From assembly GCA_001916005.1 (NCBI GenBank), contig MNRP01000037.1:4738-68737 (forward strand): a DNA stretch of 64,000 bases. Direction: 5' to 3'. Origin of the DNA: Clostridium sp. 26_22. GTDB lineage: Bacteria > Bacillota > Clostridia > TANB77 > CAG-508. The position numbers and the translations under genes are program-made. Numbering within the stretch: the stretch's first letter is position 1; each line of letters opens with the position of its first letter. This document shows positions 48,320 to 57,638 of this stretch, in pieces. Below the pieces are notes generated by a model, which did no database searches, was not told the origin of the DNA, and worked only from the letters and a program-made list of their open reading frames with translations.

Positions 48320-50206
48320 ATGGATAATCAGAAATTCGGAAGATTTATAAGAGACTTAAGAAAAAAGGCAAATATGACTCAAAAGGAATTAGGAGAGAAA
48401 TTAAATGTAACAGATAAAGCTGTTTCAAAATGGGAAAGAGGCTTAGGCTTCCCTGATATTACAATTATTAATTTATTAGCAGAAACTTTTGGGATTACAG
48501 CATCAGAAGTATTAAATGCAGAAATAGGAAAAAAGGAGACTGTTGATGTAGAAAAAGCAGTACAAGAAGCTGTAGAGAAAGTAACGAAAGAAAAAGAAAG
48601 GAAAGAAAACAGAAAAAGAAAATTAATTAAATTTGTAAAAATAATATCTATTATAATATTTGTATTAATGCTTTTATTACAATTAGGATATCTATGCATA
48701 ATGAAGCCAAATGGATATGAATATATAAATGATTTAATATTTTATATTATTAATGAATTTATAATTATTACTGGAGTAGTGTTTCTTATTTTACAGATAA
48801 AAAAGTTAAAGAGTGTAAAGATAGTAGCTATAATTATTGCAGTTATTTTGAGTATTATTAATCTAGCTTTTATGATTAATAATGCAATTAATATAAGAAC
48901 TATATTTAGTTTTTCTAATGACTTTTCAAATGAATTAGTAATAAAACAGAATAAAGAAAATGGAAAAACTAGGCTGTATAAATATGCCAAATTAATTTTA
49001 TTTGCAAAACCATATGAACGATTTGAATATTCAGTAAGTGAAAATATAAAACATCAGTGGCTTACAAATGACATTTGCAATATAACTTATACGGATAAAG
49101 ATGATAATTTAAGAAATTATGTAGCGACATATGGAAGTAGAAAAGGAACAGATTCATATTATTCTGTATTTAATGCATTATTAGGAAGATGGCAAATACA
49201 AGTAGATTCAATAGGAGATACAAAATTAACTGTAGATAAAAAAGGGATAAAAGTAACACGAAATGATACAGCTGAACAATTTGAATTTAGTGATTGCAAA
49301 CAATATGGTGTTACAGCATTAGTTCTTTACAAAGAGGATATTCCTAAATATGTAATTGCATTAAACGATGATTGCGAAATTGATGATGATACTAAATATA
49401 TAAAGAATGGTGGAACAATTACATTTTGTGATATTTCGATGAAAAAGACAATAAAAGAAACATTATATTGTACAGTATATAAGGATGAGAATTTAAATAA
49501 TTATAATGGTATAACAGTAGAAGCAAATAATTTTAAAATAGATAATGGAATTTTATATTTTAGTTATGATGGCGAAAACATAATAGAAGTTCCAGGAGAT
49601 TTTACAGATGATAAATCAGCGTATAATGAGTATAATTATATAATTTCTGAAGAAAAAACGGTATTTTTCTATACTAAAGATGAGACAAAATATTTAGTGT
49701 ATTCAGATGATATGGGAAATACATGGAATACAGCTAAATTACCAAGTAATGGAACGATTCAGAATATACAATTTTTAAATAAAGATGTAGGGTTTATATT
49801 ACAATTTGAAGACTATGCCTTAGGAGGAGTTACTTTTGGGCATATTGCTAAAACTACAGATGGTGGGCAAACATGGACGATTATAAATAATGGAATTGGA
49901 AGTTCTAATGAAGGTACATTTAGAAGTGGAAGTCAATTGTTATTTGTAAATGAAAATATTGCTTTTATTACAATGCCATATGCCAGCGGAGATGACTCTG
50001 ACATATATTATTCTGAAGACGGAGGTATAAATTTTACAAAAGTTACTCTAAGTGATGAGCAAATTTATGATTATTATTATTTGCCAACTATAAAAAATGG
50101 AAAACTTTATTTAGAAGTTGACCAAGGAAATGATGGAGATTATAATGGTGGAGATTCTAAAAAATATTGTTCAGAAGATAATGGAAAGACATGGACTGAA
50201 ATGTAA
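48320..50206 (+). CDS. Membrane-spanning HTH protein with C-terminal Asp-box propeller
   Basis: 628 residues from ATG 48320 (TTAAGGAGACTAAAA upstream). Domains: cytoplasmic XRE HTH (MTQKELGEKLNVTDKAVSKW, ~20-75), a coiled basic linker, three hydrophobic helices (about 115-200), then a large extracytoplasmic part. The last ~200 residues hold four Asp-box/BNR motifs (YSDDMGNTW, KTTDGGQTW, YSEDGGINF, CSEDNGKTW), the signature of sialidase-like beta-propellers. A single-polypeptide membrane sensor-regulator is plausible. The ligand is unknown. Confidence 0.82.
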   Translation: MDNQKFGRFIRDLRKKANMTQKELGEKLNVTDKAVSKWERGLGFPDITIINLLAETFGITASEVLNAEIGKKETVDVEKAVQEAVEKVTKEKERKENRKRKLIKFVKIISIIIFVLMLLLQLGYLCIMKPNGYEYINDLIFYIINEFIIITGVVFLILQIKKLKSVKIVAIIIAVILSIINLAFMINNAINIRTIFSFSNDFSNELVIKQNKENGKTRLYKYAKLILFAKPYERFEYSVSENIKHQWLTNDICNITYTDKDDNLRNYVATYGSRKGTDSYYSVFNALLGRWQIQVDSIGDTKLTVDKKGIKVTRNDTAEQFEFSDCKQYGVTALVLYKEDIPKYVIALNDDCEIDDDTKYIKNGGTITFCDISMKKTIKETLYCTVYKDENLNNYNGITVEANNFKIDNGILYFSYDGENIIEVPGDFTDDKSAYNEYNYIISEEKTVFFYTKDETKYLVYSDDMGNTWNTAKLPSNGTIQNIQFLNKDVGFILQFEDYALGGVTFGHIAKTTDGGQTWTIINNGIGSSNEGTFRSGSQLLFVNENIAFITMPYASGDDSDIYYSEDGGINFTKVTLSDEQIYDYYYLPTIKNGKLYLEVDQGNDGDYNGGDSKKYCSEDNGKTWTEM

Positions 50207-50297
50207 GCAAATGACAAAATTGTAAGGTTAATGTAAGGTAAATAAATGGCAATTATTTTAACAAACATTATAATTATAATAGAGGAGGATGATTATA

Positions 50298-50645
50298 ATG
50301 GATGGTATAAAAGGTAAGATTGCTGTAGCAATAGGAATAATAGTTTTCATTTTATTTTTATACGGGATATATTATTTGTTGGTTATTCAAAATAGCGAAT
50401 ATTATACACAAATAGATAATAGCAAGGTAGAAAGTCTTTCCACGACAGATAATATGAAATATCAGTATACACTAACTGCATATGATGAAAAAGGCAAAAA
50501 GAAAGAAGTAACGTTTAAAACAAATAGAGAATTAAGAGAAGATGCATATTTAAAATTAGAAGTAATGTTAACTAGAGGAGTCACAAATTGGGAAGAAGTT
50601 CAGTTTGATGAGATGCCAAAAGAAGTTCAAGAGAAATATAAGTAA
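50298..50645 (+). CDS. YxeA-family protein (DUF1093)
   Basis: 115 residues. N-terminal anchor, then the OB-like YxeA domain: YYTQIDNSKVESLSTTDNMK, YQYTLTAYDEKGKKKEVTFK, LREDAYLKLEV. Start at 50298 because AGGAGG ends right before the earlier ATG 50289. Secreted or membrane-anchored protein of unknown role. Confidence 0.82.
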   Translation: MDGIKGKIAVAIGIIVFILFLYGIYYLLVIQNSEYYTQIDNSKVESLSTTDNMKYQYTLTAYDEKGKKKEVTFKTNRELREDAYLKLEVMLTRGVTNWEEVQFDEMPKEVQEKYK

Positions 50646-50649
50646 TGTA

Positions 50650-50682
50650 AATACCTAGCTTAGAAAGGCTGGGTATTTTTTA
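50650..50682 (+). terminator. Terminator after the YxeA gene
   Basis: AATACCTAGC/GCTGGGTATT stem with T-run. Confidence 0.8.
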
Positions 50683-50713
50683 TTGAATAAAGATAAAAAT
50701 ATATGTTAAAGTA

Positions 50714-50744
50714 TTGACTTAGAGTAAACTCTAAATGATATATC
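50714..50744 (+). promoter_or_regulatory. MerR-type promoter of larC
   Basis: TTGACT (50714-50719), 19-bp spacer, TATATC (50739-50744). The spacer centre carries the perfect dyad TTAGAGT-AA-ACTCTAA (50719-50734). Confidence 0.72.
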
Positions 50745-50793
50745 ATATTTGTGTTATAACAGGTAAAAATTATGTAGAAGGGAAGATAAATTT

Positions 50794-51999
50794 ATGAAAA
50801 CACTATATTTTGATTGTTCAAGTGGAATTAGTGGAAATATGACACTAGGAGCGTTATTAGAAATCGTTGGGGACGAAAATTATTTATTAGGAGAATTGAA
50901 AAAATTAAATGTTGATGGATATAAAATAGAAATTTCTAAAAAAGTAAAAAACGGTATTACAGGAACATATGTTGATGTTATATTAGAAAATGAACACCAT
51001 CATCATGATCACGACCATGGTCATGCCCATGACCATGAACATCATCATCACCATGAGCATAGAAATTTATATGATGTTAACACTATTATAGATAATAGTT
51101 CATTAGATGAAAATACTAAAGATTTAGCAAAAAGAATATTTTTAAGAGTTGCAAAAGCCGAATCAAAAGTTCACAATAAATCACTAGATGAAGTGCATTT
51201 TCACGAAGTTGGAGCTATTGACTCAATTGTTGATATAGTTGGAACAGCAATCTTAATAAATAAAATAAATCCAGATAGAATTATATCAAGTGTAGTTAAT
51301 GATGGATATGGTTTTATAGAATGTGCACATGGAACTATGGCTGTACCAGTTCCAGCTACAAGTGAGATTTTTGCAGCATCTAATGTAAAGTTTAGACAGA
51401 TAGATATAGATACAGAACTTGTAACTCCAACAGGAGCAGCAATTATAGCAGAGCTTGCAGAAGATTTTTCAACATTACCTGCAATGGTAACAGAAAAAAT
51501 TGGTTGGGGAACTGGATCAAAAGAATTAAAGATACCAAATGTCTTAAAAGTTTACTATGGCGAAATGCAAGAAGAAAATCAAAATTTTGTAGTAATGGAA
51601 ACAAACATAGATGATTGTTCAGGAGAAATATTAGGATATACTTCAGAAAAATTATTTGCAAATGGAGCTTTAGACGTATTTTATACGCCAATATTTATGA
51701 AGAAAAATAGACCAGCATATAGATTATCTGTTGCTTGTAGAAAAGAAGATATGTTTAAACTTCAAAATATTATTTTTAAGGAAACAACTACAATAGGAAT
51801 AAGGTATCGTTTTGAAAGTAGAACAGAATTAGGTAGAGAATTTGTAGAAATAGATACAAAATACGGAAAAATAAGAGCAAAAAAAGTAATAAATAACGGT
51901 GAAACATATGTATATCCTGAATATGAAAGCATGAAAAAAATAGCAGAAGAAAATAATATTCCTTTGAAGGAATTATATAAATTAGAAGAACTAAAATAA
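50794..51999 (+). CDS. larC: Nickel-pincer cofactor biosynthesis protein LarC
   Basis: 401 residues in one frame. MKTLYFDCSSGISGNMTLGA is the LarC start, followed by a His-rich metal-binding stretch (about 70-90), the core LDEVHFHEVGAIDSIVDIVG, and ETNIDDCSGEILGYTSEKLF. LarC inserts Ni into the pincer nucleotide cofactor of lactate racemase and related enzymes. In lactobacilli it is made by a frameshift from two ORFs; here it is a single ORF. No larA, larB or larE lies in the window. Controlled by a MerR-type promoter. Confidence 0.9.
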   Translation: MKTLYFDCSSGISGNMTLGALLEIVGDENYLLGELKKLNVDGYKIEISKKVKNGITGTYVDVILENEHHHHDHDHGHAHDHEHHHHHEHRNLYDVNTIIDNSSLDENTKDLAKRIFLRVAKAESKVHNKSLDEVHFHEVGAIDSIVDIVGTAILINKINPDRIISSVVNDGYGFIECAHGTMAVPVPATSEIFAASNVKFRQIDIDTELVTPTGAAIIAELAEDFSTLPAMVTEKIGWGTGSKELKIPNVLKVYYGEMQEENQNFVVMETNIDDCSGEILGYTSEKLFANGALDVFYTPIFMKKNRPAYRLSVACRKEDMFKLQNIIFKETTTIGIRYRFESRTELGREFVEIDTKYGKIRAKKVINNGETYVYPEYESMKKIAEENNIPLKELYKLEELK

Positions 52000-52019
52000 T
52001 TAAATTATAATGATGTAGT

Positions 52020-52057
52020 AAAAGCTTATTTTATAAAAAAATATAAAATAAGCTTTT
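52020..52057 (+). terminator. Perfect 16-bp terminator after larC
   Basis: AAAAGCTTATTTTATA and TATAAAATAAGCTTTT with a 6-nt loop. Confidence 0.85.
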
Positions 52058-52120
52058 AAAATTGAATAAAAATTATTTAAATGATAGAATAATAATAAAA
52101 TTATACGTAGGAGAAAATTT

Positions 52121-53586
52121 ATGATAAGAGCGAAAGCAAGAAATTTATTAGAATTATTAAGGACTGGGAAGGGAATTAGCGGAAAATTTTCTAATTATTA
52201 TGATAAAGAGACAGGAAAGATAATAGATGTTATTGTAAATGAATGTAAATCTTTAGTAAAAAATTCAGAAGGAGAATTAAGGCAATACGAAAGTACAACT
52301 TCAATAGGTCATATAAGAGAAATTGTTAATCAATTATTAAGTGATAGAAATACAATAGGTCCAGTACAAGCTGGAGTAATAATGAGAGATAATGGAATTT
52401 TAGGTTTGTCAAAAGAACTTAAAGTAATTAAAATAGTTGATAAATACGGTAAGTTAAAGTTAGATATAGAAAAACCTTTTCCAGATAATTTCAGAGACAT
52501 AATAATGGGTATATACAATGAAAGAGAATTAACAGAAAAAATAATAAAGCCATATGTAGCTGGTCTTTGTGAGGAAAGCGAAGAACTATCCAAAAGACAC
52601 ATTTGGAGTAAAAGGTTAAATCCATTTAGACCAAGAAAATTATCTACTGATGAATTACAAAAAAGATATTCTAAATATTTAGAAAAAAATACTGATTTAG
52701 ACGAAGAAAAAAGAGAAAATATGTCTAGATATTTTGTGGTGAATATTTTAGGTAGTGATAAAATTAAAAGGAAATAATAACTGACGAAATAAATGGAACA
52801 GGTTTAACAGTAAAAGGAGAAAAGAAACGTAATAGCTATACAAGTATGTTACAAAATATGGCTGCTAATGTGTTAGACATAATGGGGGCAATAGAAAATC
52901 CAAATGATAGGCTAGCAGAAATCGAAAACATTTACGCTAATATAGAAGAACAATTAGAAGCACTAAGTACAGAGCTAGTACCAGATTCAAATCAAATTGA
53001 AGAAACAATTATAAATTTTAATAGAGCTGTAAATAACAAAGATAAAGAATATACAGGTGAAGATGGATATAGAAGTGCAAATGTTACATTTGGAAGAAAT
53101 AATACTAAAAGTGTAGGACTATTAGAACATGAATTTGTTCCACAGGCAATGAAATTATATTCAAAAGATATGGCGGATTTTTTAGAACATTCTAGCAAAA
53201 TGTCTGATGAAGAGTATATAAAACAAGTAGCGAAATTTCATTTTAGATTTGTTAGAATACATCCATTTATAGATGGAAACGGAAGAACTGCAAGAGCAAT
53301 AACAAATTCGTTATTATCTAATAGAGATTTATGTGCTACATTCGAAAAATATACAAAATCAGAATATATTAAGGATATGAATTCAATTATAACAGATTAT
53401 GATACATATAACAAAGGTTTATATACAGACCAATCAATTTGTAGTAAAATGGAAGATGAAAACATTCAAAAACTAGCAGACTATATAACTAAAAAATGTC
53501 AAATAGATAAAAACGAAATAGAGCAAGAAGGAAGTGCTGTAACTACAGATTTATCAAAAAAACAATCTACAGAAGAATATAGATAG
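52121..53586 (+). pseudogene. Fic-family protein split by a -1 frameshift
   Basis: First frame 52121-52777 (218 residues, starts MIRAKARNLLELLRTGKG, no known domain). A -1 shift near AAAATTAAAAGGAAATAA (about 52760-52777) rejoins an open frame that continues without a stop to 53586. The second part has the Fic motif HPFIDGNGRTAR (HxFx[D/E]GNGRxxR) with a preceding FHFRFVRI, so catalysis (AMPylation-type) could be intact. No good ribosome-binding site precedes ATG 52846. It is either a broken gene or a slippage-expressed one; a frameshift mutation is likelier. Confidence 0.72.
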
Positions 53587-53595
53587 AATTATAAA

Positions 53596-53626
53596 TTGAT
53601 TTAGGGTAAACTCTAGAAAATAAAAT
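53596..53626 (+). promoter_or_regulatory. MerR-type promoter (third copy)
   Basis: TTGATT (53596-53601), 19-bp spacer with TAGGGT-AA-ACTCTA, TAAAAT (53621-53626). A hairpin (53647-53681) and ACAAGT/ACTTGT follow before the gene at 53750. Confidence 0.62.
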
Positions 53627-53646
53627 TGAAAAATAAAAAGATTTAT

Positions 53647-53681
53647 AAAAGGAAGTGATTATATTGATAATTACTTCCTTT
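53647..53681 (+). other. Hairpin downstream of the MerR-type promoter
   Basis: AAAAGGAAGT pairs with ACTTCCTTT with an inner ATTAT/ATAAT pairing. It could be an attenuator between the promoter and the next gene; no long T-run. Confidence 0.5.
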
Positions 53682-53749
53682 AGTGTTATTATCAACCTAA
53701 CAAAACAAGTGATAAAACTTGTCTAAATTATAGAAAGGTAGGGGGGTAT

Positions 53750-54601
53750 ATGAAAAGGGGATTAAAAATTTTAATAATTATTTTAGTGATTTTAGCTGTT
53801 GTAGCAGTAACTATTTTACTTGTTAACCACTTTACAACGAAAAAAGTAAGTAATGAGCTTACAGGAAATAGCATATCTTATGATAATACAGACGCAATAG
53901 CTACAATGGATGTAGTAATAGTAAGAGTATATGATACATATCTTGGAGTTGTAGAAAAAGATGATACAACAGGTTTGATGCGAGTAAGTATTCCGACTGG
54001 TGATACTAATGAATACAAGCAAAACCAAGAAATTAGAGTTTATTTTGATGGAATAATAAACGAATCATATCCAGGTAGTTTTGGAAAGATTTTTAATATA
54101 GAGATTCTAAAAGAAAATAGTGATATTACAATACCAGAAAAAGCATTAAAGTATTTTTATAGTTCACGCAATAATGTATCAGTTTCAAATATTAATGTAA
54201 CACAAACAGGTATATCTTTTGAAATAAAAGATACAAATGAATATAAATATGAATATAAAAATACATATACTTTATTCAAAAAGAATCCAGAAGCTGAACA
54301 AGTAGAAGCTCCAGATATGCCAATAGTAACAGGCAATACAACATCATCATATGAAGGAAGTGGTATTCCGCTTTGGGAAGAAGCATCAAAATTTTCAACT
54401 GTTAATAGTGAAGAAACAGTGATTTCTGAAGATATAACAGAAGATACTGTAAGAAAGACTTGTGATTGGACAAACATATATGGAAAATTAGCAAGTGGAG
54501 AATATGACTTTTCATTGAATGCAGAAGAATTTTTTATAAGAATTAAATTTACTGTAAATGAAAATGGAGAAATTTCAAATGTTGCTTCTGATTTTATGTA
54601 A
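53750..54601 (+). CDS. Membrane-anchored hypothetical protein
   Basis: 283 residues. Anchor at about 5-27, then an extracytoplasmic part: an OB-like beta region (MDVVIVRVYDTYLGVVEKDD), a second beta segment, a linker rich in Ser, Thr and Pro, and a C-terminal strand-rich tail (GEYDFSLNAEEFFIRIKFTV). No family recognised. Starts after AGGTAGGGGGGTAT. It may be controlled by the MerR-type promoter 125 bp upstream. Confidence 0.68.
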   Translation: MKRGLKILIIILVILAVVAVTILLVNHFTTKKVSNELTGNSISYDNTDAIATMDVVIVRVYDTYLGVVEKDDTTGLMRVSIPTGDTNEYKQNQEIRVYFDGIINESYPGSFGKIFNIEILKENSDITIPEKALKYFYSSRNNVSVSNINVTQTGISFEIKDTNEYKYEYKNTYTLFKKNPEAEQVEAPDMPIVTGNTTSSYEGSGIPLWEEASKFSTVNSEETVISEDITEDTVRKTCDWTNIYGKLASGEYDFSLNAEEFFIRIKFTVNENGEISNVASDFM

Positions 54602-54682
54602 TATGGATAGCTCCAAACTTAGGAAGATTTTCAAAAATATATAATATTTAACATTGACATTTTAAATAAAAGGAAGAGAAAT

Positions 54683-55252
54683 ATGGGGATTTTTGAATTA
54701 TTATTAATAGCAATAGGGTTAGCTATGGATGCTTTTGCAGTTTCAATATGCAAAGGTTTGGCAATGAAAAAAATGAATTGGAAAAAAGCTATTATAGTTG
54801 GGCTTTATTTTGGCATATTCCAAGCACTTATGCCAGTTATAGGATACTTCTTAGGAACAACATTCGAAAGTTTAGTAACTAAAGTAGACCATTGGATAGC
54901 ATTTATTCTTTTGGCATTTATAGGTGGAAAAATGCTTAAAGAAGCATTTGATAATAATTCTGAAGGGTATAATGATAGCGTAAATTTTAAAACAATGGTA
55001 GTTTTAGCAATAGCAACAAGTATTGATGCTTTAGCAGTTGGTATAACTTTTGCGTTTTTACAAACTAATATAGTATTAGCAGTTATCTTAATAGGAGTAG
55101 TAACTTTTATATTATCTGTAATAGGTGTAAAAATCGGTAATCAATTTGGTATTAAATACGAGAAGAGGGCAGAGATTATAGGAGGAATAATTTTAATTCT
55201 TATAGGAATTAAGATTTTATTAGAACATTTAGGAATAATTAGTTTAGGGTAG
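54683..55252 (+). CDS. mntP: Manganese efflux pump MntP
   Basis: 189 residues, six hydrophobic helices in two repeats. Signatures IGLAMDAFAVSICKG (first repeat, Asp) and IATSIDALAVGITFAF (second repeat, Asp) match MntP/YebN. Exports Mn2+. Starts after AAAGGAAGAGAAAT. Possible yybP-ykoY-type control was looked for; no clear riboswitch is visible in the short 80-bp leader. Confidence 0.92.
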   Translation: MGIFELLLIAIGLAMDAFAVSICKGLAMKKMNWKKAIIVGLYFGIFQALMPVIGYFLGTTFESLVTKVDHWIAFILLAFIGGKMLKEAFDNNSEGYNDSVNFKTMVVLAIATSIDALAVGITFAFLQTNIVLAVILIGVVTFILSVIGVKIGNQFGIKYEKRAEIIGGIILILIGIKILLEHLGIISLG

Positions 55253-55260
55253 TGATTTAA

Positions 55261-55297
55261 AACTAGCAGATAGAATAAATCTGCTAGTTTTGTTTTT
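55261..55297. terminator. Terminator shared by mntP and the HxlR pseudogene
   Basis: AACTAGCAGAT and ATCTGCTAGTT form an 11-bp perfect stem, then TTTGTTTTT. Confidence 0.85.
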
Positions 55298-55604
55298 CTC
55301 TATAACTATTTCCCCAGACAACCATAGAATCTAAAATAGGTTTTAAGCTCCAACCTGTTTCTGTTAAAGAATATTCAACTCTAGGTGGAACTTCTGCATA
55401 TACTTTCCTATTAACAAGACCAGAAGCTTCCATTTGTCTTAAGTTATTTGTTAAAACTTTTTGGGTAATACCATTTAAAGATTTTTTTAACTCTCCAAAT
55501 CTTTTAGTTCCAGTTAGTAAATCTCTAATAATTAAAACTTTCCATTTATCTCAAATTAACCCCATTGTAATTTCTACCGGACAAGCTGGTAATTCTTTTT
55601 TCAT
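55284..55604 (-). pseudogene. HxlR-family regulator interrupted by an in-frame TGA
   Basis: From ATG 55604 the frame reads MKKELPACPVEITMGLI, stop (TGA at 55551-55553, codon 18), then DKWKVLIIRDLLTGTKRFGE and VPPRVEYSLTETGWSLKPIL to 55284. This is a full-length HxlR/MarR-like winged helix with one nonsense codon, where Ser or Gly is usual (TCA to TGA is one change). A CGGAG site precedes the ATG. Likely a recent pseudogene; recoding is less likely. Confidence 0.82.
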
Positions 55605-55850
55605 AATATCAACTCCGTACTTTTAATCTTAATTAAATTATATCAAACAATTTAAAAATTACAACAGAGAAGCTATAAAAATATGCAATAGTTTCCGAAA
55701 GGATATAAGAGTTAAAATAAAACTAAAAAATTTAGTTGATTAAATTAAGAAAAATAGGCAAGAGTATCTTTAAGGAAACTATATTACAAAAAAGTGCCTA
55801 CTTTACAAGTAAAAACAATAAATTTAGGTTGTATTTTTTTGAACAATATA
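55605..55850. other. Gene-free stretch before the TetR operon
   Basis: No ORF of note. It contains the divergent promoter area of the HxlR pseudogene. Nothing else recognised. Confidence 0.4.
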
Positions 55851-55904
55851 TTGACACAATGTCAGAATAGTGATATATAATAATCAGCCTGACATGATGT
55901 CAGG
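55851..55904 (+). promoter_or_regulatory. Promoter and TetR operators
   Basis: TTGACA (55851-55856) overlaps the dyad TGACA-CAA-TGTCA (55852-55864); TATAAT-like -10 near 55876. A second, longer dyad CCTGACA-TGA-TGTCAGG lies at 55888-55904. Two sites with the same half-site around the promoter suggest autorepression by the TetR protein encoded next. Confidence 0.8.
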
Positions 55905-55928
55905 GAAATAAAGAAATGGAGATGTAAA

Positions 55929-56540
55929 ATGGAAAAGAAACCAGTAGATGTAAGAAGAGAAGAAATAATTAATGCATGTGAAGAACTATATAAAAAAGAG
56001 AATTTTAAAGATATAACACTAAAACAAATTGGAGAAAAAACAACATTTTCCCGTACATCAATATATAACTATTTTCAAACAAAAGAAGAGATATTTTTAG
56101 CACTTTTTCAAAGAGAATATGAAAAATGGATAGAAGATTTAAATAAAATATATGAAAAAAATGAAAGATTAATGATCGAAGAGTTAGCAAATAAATTAGC
56201 CCATACAATAGAAAAAAGACCAACATTATTAAAACTATTAGCCATGAATTTATATGATATGGAAGATAATAGCAAAATGGAAGCATTAGTAGAATTTAAA
56301 CAAGCGTATGGTAATTCAATAAAAGCAGTAAAAAGATGTCTTGATAAATTTGTTACTAACATGAACGAAGAAGAAAAAACAAACTTTATACTTTCATTTT
56401 TTCCATTTATGTATGGAATATATCCATATGCAGTTGTAACAGCTAAGCAAAAAGAAGCAATGGAAAAAGCTGATGTGCCATTTAAAAAATTAACAATATA
56501 TGAAATTGCATACATGGGAACTTTAAAATTGTTAAAATAA
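55929..56540 (+). CDS. TetR-family transcriptional regulator
   Basis: 203 residues. N-terminal HTH: IINACEELYKKENFKDITLK, IGEKTTFSRTSIYNYFQTKE. The C-terminal domain is helical and of TetR_C type. First gene of a four-gene redox operon; operators overlap its promoter. Start after AAATGGAGATGTAAA. Confidence 0.9.
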   Translation: MEKKPVDVRREEIINACEELYKKENFKDITLKQIGEKTTFSRTSIYNYFQTKEEIFLALFQREYEKWIEDLNKIYEKNERLMIEELANKLAHTIEKRPTLLKLLAMNLYDMEDNSKMEALVEFKQAYGNSIKAVKRCLDKFVTNMNEEEKTNFILSFFPFMYGIYPYAVVTAKQKEAMEKADVPFKKLTIYEIAYMGTLKLLK

Positions 56541-56556
56541 AAAAGGAGTGAAGGGT

Positions 56557-57033
56557 ATGAGTAAAAAATTAGTAGCATTTTTTTCGTGCACAGGAACAAC
56601 TAAAAAGGTAGCAGAGAATTTGTCAAAGGCTATAGGAGGCGATTTGTATGAGATAGTACCAACAAAATTATATACAAACGCAGATTTAAATTGGACTGAT
56701 AAAACAAGTAGATCTTCTTTAGAAATGAATGATAAAAATTCTAGACCAGAAATAGCTACAAAAGTAAGTAATATGGAAGATTATGACACTATTTTTATTG
56801 GATTTCCAATTTGGTGGTATGTTGCTCCAAGAATAATAAATACATTTTTAGAAAGTTATGATTTTTCAGGAAAGAAAATAATAGTTTTTTGTACATCAGG
56901 TGGAAGTGGTCTTGGAAATACTGTGGCAGACTTAAAACAAAGCATATCAAGTGAAACAGAAATAATGGAAGGAAAACGTTTTGGAGTAAATACAAGCATA
57001 GAAGAACTAAAAGAATGGGCAAATAAATTTTAA
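56557..57033 (+). CDS. Flavodoxin
   Basis: 158 residues from ATG 56557 (AAAGGAGTGAAGGGT upstream). FMN phosphate loop FFSCTGTTKKVAENLS, then DTIFIGFPIWWYVAPRIINT with the Trp/Tyr isoalloxazine contacts and FCTSGGSGLGNTVADL. Small electron carrier or NAD(P)H-quinone-related flavodoxin_4-type protein. 16 bp after tetR. Confidence 0.9.
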   Translation: MSKKLVAFFSCTGTTKKVAENLSKAIGGDLYEIVPTKLYTNADLNWTDKTSRSSLEMNDKNSRPEIATKVSNMEDYDTIFIGFPIWWYVAPRIINTFLESYDFSGKKIIVFCTSGGSGLGNTVADLKQSISSETEIMEGKRFGVNTSIEELKEWANKF

Positions 57034-57037
57034 GTAA

Positions 57038-57583
57038 ATGAGAGAAAATATGAAAATAGTAGTTTTAACAGGAAGTTATAATTTACATGGGACATCAAAC
57101 ACATTAGTAGATGAATTTATAAAAGGAGCTAGAGAAAACGGAAATGAAATTGTTAGATTTGACACTGCACATTTATATATACATCCATGTATAGGTTGCA
57201 ATCATTGTGGAATGGATGGAGATTGTGTATTTAAAGATGATATGGTTAATATTTTAGAGAATATTGAAGATGCAGATATGTTAGTTTTTGCGACACCAGT
57301 ATATTATTTTGCAATGACAGCACCATTAAAAGCCACAATAGATAGATTTTATTCAAGAACAGGAAGAATAAGTCGTAAAAGATTAAGAACAGCATATATT
57401 ATGACATGTTGGAATACAGACGATTCTACTGTAGAACCATTAATAGTACATTATAAAAAGTTAGTAAGTTATATGAATTATAAAGATGAAGGAATGATTA
57501 TAGGAAAAGGATGTGGAACAGTAGGAATGATACCAAGCCATTTTTATAAAGATGCGTACGAATTAGGAAAAAGGATTAAATAA
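57038..57583 (+). CDS. Flavodoxin-fold iron-sulfur flavoprotein/NADPH-dependent FMN reductase
   Basis: 181 residues from ATG 57038; ATG 57050 (MKIVVLTGSYN) is an equally good start. FMN loop LTGSYNLHGTSNTLVDEFIK; CIGCNHCGMDGDC is the compact Cys cluster of Isf-type flavoproteins; ATPVYYFAMTAPLKATIDRF follows. Probably reduces quinones, flavins or toxic oxidants. Short gap (4 bp) to the flavodoxin gene. Confidence 0.87.
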   Translation: MRENMKIVVLTGSYNLHGTSNTLVDEFIKGARENGNEIVRFDTAHLYIHPCIGCNHCGMDGDCVFKDDMVNILENIEDADMLVFATPVYYFAMTAPLKATIDRFYSRTGRISRKRLRTAYIMTCWNTDDSTVEPLIVHYKKLVSYMNYKDEGMIIGKGCGTVGMIPSHFYKDAYELGKRIK

Positions 57584-57638
57584 AATGGAGGTTTTGAAGT
57601 TAGTATCGAAAGAGTAAATTAAATAAGGAGGATTTTTT

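Noticed and set aside
50794..51999. Programmed frameshift in larC
   Set aside because: The gene is open in a single frame from start to end, so no slippage is needed.
52846..53586. Independent short Fic protein starting at 52846
   Set aside because: No ribosome-binding site; the frame is open upstream to the frameshift point, so it is the continuation of the first ORF.
54602..54682. yybP-ykoY manganese riboswitch before mntP
   Set aside because: The 80-bp leader is too short and has none of the conserved stem sequences.
55284..55604. TGA read as an amino acid (recoded genetic code)
   Set aside because: Trp is TGG throughout, and a TGA ends the gene at 25758. One nonsense mutation in HxlR is simpler.
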